Assembly: GCA_965363355.1 (NCBI GenBank)
Contig: CBDTTM010000026.1
Coordinates: 1-19,807 of the forward strand
Length of the DNA stretch: 19,807 nt
Origin: CBDTTM01 sp965363355
GTDB taxonomy: Bacteria; Bacillota; Negativicutes; Selenomonadales; Selenomonadaceae
Direction: 5' to 3'
Part shown: positions 14,429-19,807 of the stretch, piece after piece
How positions within the stretch are numbered: position 1 is the stretch's first letter
How the letters are laid out: each line of letters begins with the position of its first letter
Translations under genes and position numbers: made by a program
Notes under the pieces: generated by a model
The model's database searches: none
The model's input: only the letters and a program-made list of their open reading frames with translations
What the model was told of the DNA's origin: nothing

Positions 14429-15328
14429 ATGACGGTTATCTATTACAGCAAAAAAGTTTTTTCACCCGGGCCGGAAAAGGACGCCAGACTTCTTTATGTG
14501 TGCCGGGCGGACAGGGCGCAAACCAGTTTGCCATCAGCGTTTCATTCGCATGAGGAGAATCTCGAGCTTCTCTATGTGCATAAAGGCAAAGGGGTTTTTC
14601 GTATCGATAACCAGCTTTACCATGTGTCAGCTGGAGACCTTGTGATCTATAACAGTGGGGTTATACACGATGAGTGTGCAGATCCAGAAGCTGGAATGTG
14701 GTTTTATAACTGCGGGGTCAAGGGTCTTAAACTACCTGGGTTAAAGGAAAACCATCTGATTGCGGATGATATTTCTCCTGTGCTGCATTGCGGCGCATTG
14801 CAAAAAAGCATGTATGATTTGTTTGCGCAAATGTATGAACAGCTATCAGAAAATGGTAAGGCTGCTGAAATGGTCTGCCAATATCTTTTGAGCACATTGC
14901 TGGTTCTGCTTATGTACCAGGCTGAATGGACGGCGAGAATCAAAGAGAACAAAAAAGATAATGTATTCATTGGTCTTAAAGCTTACATTGATTCGAATTA
15001 TGCCGAAGATATCAGCGTAGATGATTTGAGTCGACGTGTCCATATGAGCACTTCTAACATGACGCATCAGTTTAAAAAACGCACGGGATTTTCTCCCATA
15101 CAATACATTATTCGCCGGCGCATCGGTAAGGCGCAAGCCATGTTGATCAGCTCGGATAAGAGCATAACGGAGATCAGTGCAAGCATAGGCTACGATAATA
15201 TCAGTTATTTCAATAATCAGTTCAAAAAAATTGTTGGTATGGCTCCACAGAATTATCGCAAATACCGGGTCGGTGATAATCAGTATAAACGCTTGAACCA
15301 GCTTTGCGAGCTTTGGGAACATTTTTAG
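14429..15328 (+). CDS. AraC-family transcriptional regulator
   Basis: The product has 299 residues. The N-terminal cupin-like sensor (about 35-100) has FHSHEENLELLYVHKGKG and DLVIYNSGVIHDE with His39, His41 and His80 that could line a small-molecule pocket. The C-terminal DNA-binding domain has two helix-turn-helix units: ISVDDLSRRVHMSTSNMTHQ (195-214) and SITEISASIGYDNISYFNN (245-263), followed by the family tail FKKIVGMAPQNYRKYR. It stands alone between its own promoter and terminator, directly ahead of iolI-iolG, which makes that pair its likely target. AraC proteins of this build usually activate transport and catabolic genes when a sugar or polyol binds. The effector is unknown. AGAGGA lies 8 bases ahead of the ATG. 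Confidence 0.9.
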   Translation: MTVIYYSKKVFSPGPEKDARLLYVCRADRAQTSLPSAFHSHEENLELLYVHKGKGVFRIDNQLYHVSAGDLVIYNSGVIHDECADPEAGMWFYNCGVKGLKLPGLKENHLIADDISPVLHCGALQKSMYDLFAQMYEQLSENGKAAEMVCQYLLSTLLVLLMYQAEWTARIKENKKDNVFIGLKAYIDSNYAEDISVDDLSRRVHMSTSNMTHQFKKRTGFSPIQYIIRRRIGKAQAMLISSDKSITEISASIGYDNISYFNNQFKKIVGMAPQNYRKYRVGDNQYKRLNQLCELWEHF

Positions 15329-15329
15329 C

Positions 15330-15376
15330 AAAAGAAGCATTCTACAGACATATGTGCTGTAAAATGCTTCTTTTTT
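15330..15376 (+). terminator. Intrinsic terminator after the araC-type gene
   Basis: AAAAGAAGCATTCTACAG (15330-15347) pairs with CTGTAAAATGCTTCTTTT (15357-15374) over 18 bp with one C-A mismatch, around 9 bases, and runs into T6. It begins two bases after the stop codon. Confidence 0.9.
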
Positions 15377-15385
15377 ATTATTTTG

Positions 15386-15477
15386 CAGAAAAGTGCAAAT
15401 ACATCTTCAATACAGTTCGTTTTTGCTTTGAATTCAACAGAAAAGAGAAAGCGGTTTTCTCGAAATCAACGTATAAT
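15386..15477 (+). promoter_or_regulatory. Probable activator-dependent promoter of iolI-iolG
   Basis: A perfect -10 TATAAT lies at 15472-15477, but no acceptable -35 is found 15-19 bp upstream. Such promoters often need an activator, and an AraC-type gene lies next door. CAGAAAAG occurs twice in direct orientation (15386-15393 and 15438-15445) upstream of it and is a candidate binding sequence. The leader to iolI is about 55 bases. Confidence 0.4.
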
Positions 15478-15538
15478 GAACTCATCAGCCCGGGTAAGTT
15501 GATACAGATCATGAAATCGATAAAAGGAGCATCTGACA

Positions 15539-16372
15539 ATGAAATTAAGCATAAACGAAGCAACCGCCTTAGAAAAGTCAAACTTGGTCAAAGATTTGGA
15601 ACTTTGCGAAAAACATGGCTATGATTATATCGAAATAAGGACGATGGACTGCCTGCAAGATTATCTAAAAGACCATACCATCGAAGATTTGGCAAAATAC
15701 TTTGCTGAGCACCATGTAAAGCCATTAGCCTTCAATACATTATGTTTCTTCAATAATCGTACACCGGAAGATTATAAGAAAATTCTCGATGAGCTTCGCC
15801 AAATGTGCGAATGGGGTAAAGCAATCGGTTGTAAGACGGTTATTACTGTGCCGACGGTAGATCTAAAGAAAGTAACCTATGAAGAAATTCACAAATCAGC
15901 AGTTGCCTGCCTGCGGGAAATGGGCGATATCGCTACTCAATATGATATGCGGGTTTCCGTTGAATTCATCGGACATCCGGCAGCTACGATCAATACGTTT
16001 GGTCAGGCTTATGCAATCATCGAAGAAGTAAATAAACCAAATGTTGGAATTACCTTGGATTGTTTCCATTTCCATGGGATGGGTTCGAGCATCGAGGATT
16101 TGGCAAAGGCGGATGGCGATAAGATCTTTGTTGTCCATTTGAATGATACCGAAGATTTCCCGATTGGTTCATTGCTTGATGAAGATCGTATCTGGCCAGG
16201 GGATGGCTGCATAGATCTGGATGAGATTTTCCAGACCCTCAAAAAAATCGGTTTTAAACAAGATGTGGTTTCTTTAGAACTCTTCCGTCCAGAATACTAT
16301 AAAATGGATCCGGATGAAGTATATCGCATTGGCAAGGAAAAATCGCTCAAGGTCATCGCGCGTAATTTTTGA
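15539..16372 (+). CDS. iolI: Inosose isomerase
   Basis: The product has 277 residues (B. subtilis IolI 278) with the AP-endonuclease-2 TIM-barrel fold. Recalled comparison with B. subtilis IolI shows near identity in several stretches: DLELCEKHGYDYIEIRTMD, NVGITLDCFHFHGMGS, DTEDFPIG and ELFRPEYYK. The metal ligands of that structure are kept: Glu142, Asp174, His200 and Glu247. IolI interconverts 2-keto-myo-inositol and 1-keto-D-chiro-inositol, linking D-chiro-inositol to the pathway. AAGGAG lies about 9 bases ahead of the ATG. It is the first gene of a unit with iolG (65-bp gap), set apart from the main operon by araC and its terminator. Confidence 0.94.
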   Translation: MKLSINEATALEKSNLVKDLELCEKHGYDYIEIRTMDCLQDYLKDHTIEDLAKYFAEHHVKPLAFNTLCFFNNRTPEDYKKILDELRQMCEWGKAIGCKTVITVPTVDLKKVTYEEIHKSAVACLREMGDIATQYDMRVSVEFIGHPAATINTFGQAYAIIEEVNKPNVGITLDCFHFHGMGSSIEDLAKADGDKIFVVHLNDTEDFPIGSLLDEDRIWPGDGCIDLDEIFQTLKKIGFKQDVVSLELFRPEYYKMDPDEVYRIGKEKSLKVIARNF

Positions 16373-16437
16373 TACAGCTTATAAAGAATTTCGCCGCTTA
16401 TTGGCGAGAGAATAGATAATTTTAGGAGGAATTTATA

Positions 16438-17466
16438 ATGACAGTACGTTTTGGAGTAATTGGCTGCGGGGCAATCGGACAGGAACATATCAAGAGAATC
16501 ACGAATACGTTGTCCGGGGGGACGATTGTAGCCGTAAATGATATCAATGAAGAGAACGCAAAAAAAGTCGTCAGCACGTTGGGGCTCGATGCAAAGGTTT
16601 ATACCGATGGACATGCACTTGTTGCAGCTGCGGATGTCGATGCAGTTCTCGTGACCTGCTGGGGACCGGCACATAAGGAATTTGTTCTTTCGGCAGTAAA
16701 TGCAGGCAAATATGTTTTTTGTGAAAAACCATTGGCAACTACGGCCGATGATTGTCTGGAAATTGTTGAAGCTGAAATCAAACAGGGCAAGCATCTCGTT
16801 CAAGTTGGTTTCATGCGCCGCTTTGATGCAGGCTATGTTGCGCTCAAGCAGGCAATCGATGCCGGTCAAATAGGCGCACCACTCATGCTGCATGCTGCAC
16901 ATCGCAATCCGGCGGTAGATGATCGCTATACGACGGATATGGCCATCAATGACACGATGATCCACGAAATCGATGTACTCCATTGGCTTTTAGATGATGA
17001 ATACGCATCGGTGCAGGTCGTATATCCTCGCAAGACAAAACTTGCTTCTGGGCATTTGGCTGATCCGCAAATCGTCATGGTGGAAACCAAAAAAGGTGTG
17101 CGCATCGATGTCGAGATCTTTGTAAATTGCAAATATGGCTATGACATCAAATGTGAAGTTGTCGGTGAAGAAGGCATTGCCTATTTGCCTGAACCAGCAA
17201 CTGTTCAGGTCAGAAAAGATGCTGTCCTGCAGCGCCCAATCCTGATGGACTGGAAAGATCGTTTCATTGCCGCCTATGATGTTGAATTGCAGAGCTTTAT
17301 CGACAATATCAACAGGGGCAAGGCTTTGACGGGTCCTTCTTCATGGGATGGCTATGCAGCAGCACTCACCGCAGATATCTGCGTAAAAGCACAGCAGAAA
17401 TCTGGTGAAATCCTCCCGATTACCCTTAAGGAATGCCCGGCTTTTTATGCAGCAAAAAATCTGTAA
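16438..17466 (+). CDS. iolG: Myo-inositol 2-dehydrogenase
   Basis: The product has 342 residues (B. subtilis IolG 344). It is a Gfo/Idh/MocA oxidoreductase that oxidises myo-inositol (and D-chiro-inositol) to the keto form with NAD. The Rossmann motif is GVIGCGAIGQEH (6-17). The catalytic residues known from B. subtilis are at the same positions: Lys97 in CEKPLATT, Asp172 and His176 in MAINDTMIHEIDVLHWL. HRNPAV, YTTDMA and NCKYGYDIKCEVVGEEGI agree closely with IolG. AGGAGG (16424-16429 region) lies ahead of the ATG. Its place here, outside the adh-iolJCBD operon, means the first step may be controlled separately. Two hairpins, the second a terminator, follow it. Confidence 0.95.
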   Translation: MTVRFGVIGCGAIGQEHIKRITNTLSGGTIVAVNDINEENAKKVVSTLGLDAKVYTDGHALVAAADVDAVLVTCWGPAHKEFVLSAVNAGKYVFCEKPLATTADDCLEIVEAEIKQGKHLVQVGFMRRFDAGYVALKQAIDAGQIGAPLMLHAAHRNPAVDDRYTTDMAINDTMIHEIDVLHWLLDDEYASVQVVYPRKTKLASGHLADPQIVMVETKKGVRIDVEIFVNCKYGYDIKCEVVGEEGIAYLPEPATVQVRKDAVLQRPILMDWKDRFIAAYDVELQSFIDNINRGKALTGPSSWDGYAAALTADICVKAQQKSGEILPITLKECPAFYAAKNL

Positions 17467-17500
17467 GATTTTTGCCCCCATGCAGGCTGACGCCTTTTTC

Positions 17501-17521
17501 TACACGAAATGAATTCGTGTA
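17501..17521. repeat. 8-bp hairpin between iolG and its terminator
   Basis: TACACGAA (17501-17508) and TTCGTGTA (17514-17521) are perfect inverted arms around ATGAA. No T-run follows, so it is unlikely to terminate by itself; it may protect the mRNA end or be a protein-binding palindrome. Confidence 0.45.
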
Positions 17522-17536
17522 CATAACTTTATTTGA

Positions 17537-17577
17537 CCGTCCAAGATGTGGCTATCATTTTGGACGGCCTTTTTTTC
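17537..17577 (+). terminator. Intrinsic terminator of the iolI-iolG unit
   Basis: CCGTCCAAGATG (17537-17548) pairs with CATTTTGGACGG (17556-17567) over 12 bp with one G-U, around a 7-base loop, followed by CC and T7. Confidence 0.9.
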
Positions 17578-17676
17578 ATCTGTCAAAGCTGAGGGCAGGA
17601 GCTTCTTGTTTTTTCGTGAATACATAAAGAAATGAGAGGTAAATTTAATGGGAGTTCCCATGAAGAGGGTGTTTGC

Positions 17677-18369
17677 ATGGCGGTAAGGCGTGGGCGTTTG
17701 TTGGCAATGAGTGATATTCACGGAGAGCACAAAGCGATGCAGCTTGTCTTGGCGCAGGCTGGGTATGTGCCAGAGGCAGACCGGCTTATTCTTTTGGGCG
17801 ATTATATTGACCGCGGCCCGGCGGCTTCCGCAGTAGTTACAGAAATCAGACGGCTTGTTTTGGCGGGGGCGGTTGCTTTACGGGGGAATCACGAGCAGAT
17901 GATGATCGACGCGATGGATACAGATGAATATGAGCTTTGGGAGATCAATGGTGGCAGGACGACTCGTGCCAGCTATACATCTGCTGCCAAAATGAGAAGC
18001 GATGCAGAATTTCTCAATACTTTGCCATTATATTATGAATCGGATGGCAAGATTTTTGTTCATGCAGGGCTTCGACCTGGTGTGCCTGTCGAAGAACAGG
18101 ACGCGAACAGCCTTCTATGGTCACGCCCTCGGGATTTTGATGAATATGAGGGGAAGACATTGGTGGTTGGACATACGCCGACGCAAACGATCGTCAGTAA
18201 GGAATGGCAGGCGCCGCTTTGCCGCGGCAATGTTATTTTCATTGATACAGGTATGGGCTACAATCGTCGCCTCACTTTGCTTGATTTGACGCAAAGTGTC
18301 TATTGGCAGGCTTGTGCCCAAGATATTCCCGCAGGGCCGTGGCCGCAAAAGCTCAAGACTTTGCCATGA
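17677..18369 (+). CDS. PPP-type metallophosphatase (serine/threonine phosphatase or Ap4A hydrolase-like)
   Basis: The product has 230 residues and all PPP-family metal and catalytic motifs in order: SDIHG (12-16), GDYIDRG (41-47), GNHE (70-73), VHAGLRP (128-134) and GHTP (165-168). Such enzymes use two metal ions to hydrolyse phosphoprotein or dinucleoside polyphosphate phosphoesters; the sequence does not choose between PrpA/PphA-like and ApaH/PrpE-like roles. ATG 17677 is preferred because the family begins just before SDIHG and AGAGGGTG lies ahead of it; an upstream in-frame ATG at 17632 would add 15 residues. ATGGGA (17648-17653) and TCCCAT (17656-17661) form a small palindrome ahead of the ribosome site. 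It is separately bounded by terminators and has no evident link to inositol use. Confidence 0.88.
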   Translation: MAVRRGRLLAMSDIHGEHKAMQLVLAQAGYVPEADRLILLGDYIDRGPAASAVVTEIRRLVLAGAVALRGNHEQMMIDAMDTDEYELWEINGGRTTRASYTSAAKMRSDAEFLNTLPLYYESDGKIFVHAGLRPGVPVEEQDANSLLWSRPRDFDEYEGKTLVVGHTPTQTIVSKEWQAPLCRGNVIFIDTGMGYNRRLTLLDLTQSVYWQACAQDIPAGPWPQKLKTLP

Positions 18370-18372
18370 AAT

Positions 18373-18407
18373 ACAAAAATCCCCGGAGAAATTCCGGGGG
18401 TTTTTGT
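18373..18407. terminator. Bidirectional intrinsic terminator
   Basis: CCCCGGA (18381-18387) pairs with TCCGGGG (18393-18399) around GAAAT, extended by a T-G pair and by AAAAA/TTTTT and CA/TG on the outside. It lies between convergent genes and gives U-runs both ways. Confidence 0.92.
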
Positions 18408-18443
18408 GTTTCATATATAAGATTATAGGGTGGGTGATTTAAA

Positions 18444-19469
18444 TTATAATTTGTATTGTGCGCGAATTTCTGCCAAAGTGACAGGGCGATGTTCTTCTAC
18501 GGATTTTTTGGCGGCAAGACCAATCAGAACTGGTTCTAAACCGTCTTTCGCATTTACTTTGGTTGGCGTGTCCTGAACGATGGATTCGACAAAGGCGTCG
18601 ATTTCAGCAGCATAGGCCTGCATATAGCGTTCAAGGAAGAAGAATAAAGGCTTTTCTTGTACGACGCCGTCTTTGCCGCTGAATATCGTTGTCGAAGCGG
18701 AATCGTTGGCAATGGCAATAGCACCTGCCGTGCCGAATACCTCAGCTCGTTGATCGTACCCATAGCAAGCCTGACGGCAGTTGTCAATAACGGCCGTAGC
18801 GCCGTTATCAAGTTTCAAGGTGATGATGGCGGTGTCGATGTCACCAGCTTGGCCGATGGCAGGGTCGACGGTAACTGAACCTGCAGCATAAACTTCTTCG
18901 ACTTCCGCGCCGGATAGATAGCGAACCATATCAAAATCATGAATGGTCATGTCGAGGAAGATACCACCGGAGATTTTAACGTAGTCAATCGATGGTGGTT
19001 CTGGGTCGCGGGATGTGATTTTTATGATTTGCTGTTGGCCGACTTTGCCTTCTGCCACTGCTTTTTGTACGGCGGCGAAATTGTGATCGAAGCGGCGGTT
19101 AAAGCCGACTTGATATTTTTTGCCGGAGGCATCGACGGCTTGTAGGACTTCTTTTATTTTTTCAACGCTATGGTCGATTGGTTTTTCGCAGAATACATGT
19201 TTACCAGCTTTGAGGGCTTCTAGTGAGATCGGTGAATGCTGATCTGTTGAAGCACAGATGAGGACTGCTTCGATGGCAGGGTCAGCTAAAATTTTCTTAT
19301 AATCGGTGTACATTTCAGTGATGCCAAGTGACTGTGCCCAAGCTTTGCCATTGTCATTTAAGAATGGATCAGCTACTGCCTTTACGCGCGCATTTTTAAC
19401 ATATTTTGTGATGCTTTCACCATGGACGCGGCCGATACGGCCAATTCCGATAATACCTACATTGATCAT
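18444..19469 (-). CDS. Gfo/Idh/MocA dehydrogenase, probable second inositol 2-dehydrogenase
   Basis: The product has 341 residues. The N-terminal Rossmann fold has GIIGIGRIGRVH (5-16); the catalytic set Lys96 (CEKPIDHS), Asp173 and His177 (GGIFLDMTIHDFDMVRYL) is complete. FNRRFDHNF and ITSRDPEPPSIDYVKISGG are typical of the inositol 2-dehydrogenases found in many proteobacteria and actinobacteria, a branch distinct from the B. subtilis-type IolG at 16438. It may prefer another inositol isomer such as scyllo-inositol or D-chiro-inositol, or another polyol. It is encoded on the opposite strand and convergent with the phosphatase. On the minus strand AAAGGCGG precedes the ATG at 19469. Upstream lies a perfect 13-bp inverted repeat, suggesting its own regulator. 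Confidence 0.87.
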   Translation of the reverse strand: MINVGIIGIGRIGRVHGESITKYVKNARVKAVADPFLNDNGKAWAQSLGITEMYTDYKKILADPAIEAVLICASTDQHSPISLEALKAGKHVFCEKPIDHSVEKIKEVLQAVDASGKKYQVGFNRRFDHNFAAVQKAVAEGKVGQQQIIKITSRDPEPPSIDYVKISGGIFLDMTIHDFDMVRYLSGAEVEEVYAAGSVTVDPAIGQAGDIDTAIITLKLDNGATAVIDNCRQACYGYDQRAEVFGTAGAIAIANDSASTTIFSGKDGVVQEKPLFFFLERYMQAYAAEIDAFVESIVQDTPTKVNAKDGLEPVLIGLAAKKSVEEHRPVTLAEIRAQYKL

Positions 19470-19527
19470 TTTGATTCCGCCTTTCGTTTCTGTTATATTT
19501 TGCTGGAATTTACTCGTTTTTTTTGGT

Positions 19528-19575
19528 AATATAATAATAATATAACTATATAAATGGTGATGTTATTATTATATT
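19528..19575. repeat. Perfect 13-bp inverted repeat upstream of the second dehydrogenase
   Basis: AATATAATAATAA (19528-19540) and TTATTATTATATT (19563-19575) are exact complements 22 bp apart, in the 295-bp gap (19470-19764) between divergent genes. The arms are only A and T and lie 59-106 bp upstream of the dehydrogenase start, where its promoter should be; several TATAAT-like strings overlap them. No convincing -35 was found. The rest of the gap shows no gene. Confidence 0.5.
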
Positions 19576-19764
19576 TTGTGTATGTTTTACTATGCTTTTA
19601 TTATAAGTTATAGATGAAAAGGATACCTCTACTATGTTGCTTTTTTACTGGCAGCAAAGCCTGGATTTTGTGAGGGGTTGCTTGAAAGAAGGAGAAGTAC
19701 TCTAAAATATTGCTATGTTTCGAATATTTTGCCTATGGATTATTGTGGTGAAGGAGTTTTTGCG

Positions 19765-19807
19765 ATGGTACAGTATTTTGTCAAAGATCAAGGCACAAAG
19801 GGAGACA
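19765..19807 (+). CDS. Start of an unidentified gene, cut by the right edge
   Basis: ATG 19765 has a good AAGGAG (19751-19756) 8 bases upstream and stays open to the edge: MVQYFVKDQGTKGD. Only 14 codons are seen, so no family can be named. It is divergent from the second dehydrogenase. TTGAAA (19682-19687) and TAAAAT (19703-19708) upstream are close to promoter elements but only 15 bp apart. Confidence 0.5.
   Translation, partial: MVQYFVKDQGTKGD

Noticed and set aside
15304..15624. Plus-strand frame between araC and iolI
   Set aside because: It would translate through the araC terminator hairpin and overlaps iolI in another frame; no ribosome site.
17677..18369. Metallophosphatase as a phytase supplying inositol
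   Set aside because: Its motifs are PPP-type (GDYIDRG, GNHE, GHTP), not those of any phytase family that I know, and it has no signal peptide.
1..19807. CRISPR arrays, tRNA or rRNA genes, insertion sequences, phage genes
   Set aside because: I saw no regularly spaced repeats, tRNA-like folds, transposase or integrase motifs; apart from the partial genes at the edges the window is metabolic and regulatory genes.

Overview
The window is an inositol-catabolism (iol) locus from a bacterium that looks like an anaerobic member of the Bacillota. Shine-Dalgarno sequences are strong (AGGAGG type), promoters are TTGACA/TATAAT-like, intrinsic terminators have U-tracts, and several proteins resemble Bacillus subtilis Iol proteins closely (IolR, IolT, IolI, IolG). 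The G+C content, judged by eye, is in the low to mid 40s percent in genes and much lower between genes. A Negativicutes host (Selenomonas/Megamonas/Mitsuokella relatives) is plausible, but that is inference and the sequence alone does not prove it.

Layout. (1) Positions 1-1947: the 3' end of a class II aldolase gene and a GntP-family permease, closed by a bidirectional terminator. (2) 1960-2736, minus strand: a DeoR-family repressor that I recognise as IolR. (3) 2737-3128: a 392-bp divergent control region holding the deoR promoter, two inverted repeats, a TTGACA promoter and, just downstream of its -10, four tandem 11-mers that fit the B. subtilis IolR operator. (4) 3129-11823: the main run, Fe-alcohol dehydrogenase, iolJ, iolC, iolB, iolD, iolT, iolE, broken only by two spacers of about 250 bp without a convincing terminator. 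(5) 11927-14261: a second GntP-like permease and an EamA exporter, each followed or preceded by a terminator. (6) 14429-15328: an AraC-family regulator with its own promoter and terminator. (7) 15539-17466: iolI and iolG. (8) 17677-18369: a PPP-type metallophosphatase. (9) 18444-19469, minus strand: a second Gfo/Idh dehydrogenase, probably another inositol dehydrogenase, with a perfect 13-bp inverted repeat upstream. (10) The first 14 codons of another gene at the right edge.

How the genes work together. IolT imports inositol; IolG (and perhaps the second dehydrogenase) oxidises it to 2-keto-myo-inositol (scyllo-inosose); IolI interconverts this with 1-keto-D-chiro-inositol; IolE dehydrates it; IolD opens the ring; IolB isomerises to 2-deoxy-5-keto-gluconate; IolC phosphorylates it; IolJ cleaves the product into dihydroxyacetone phosphate and malonate semialdehyde. 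The usual next enzyme, IolA (methylmalonate/malonate-semialdehyde dehydrogenase), is absent from the window, and the operon instead begins with an iron-dependent alcohol dehydrogenase. The most interesting reading is a fermentative version of the pathway in which malonate semialdehyde is reduced to 3-hydroxypropionate, consuming the NADH made by IolG, with the neighbouring GntP-like and EamA proteins as candidate exporters. The pathway is known in outline; the regulatory sites and the structured spacer after iolD are the parts most likely to be undescribed.
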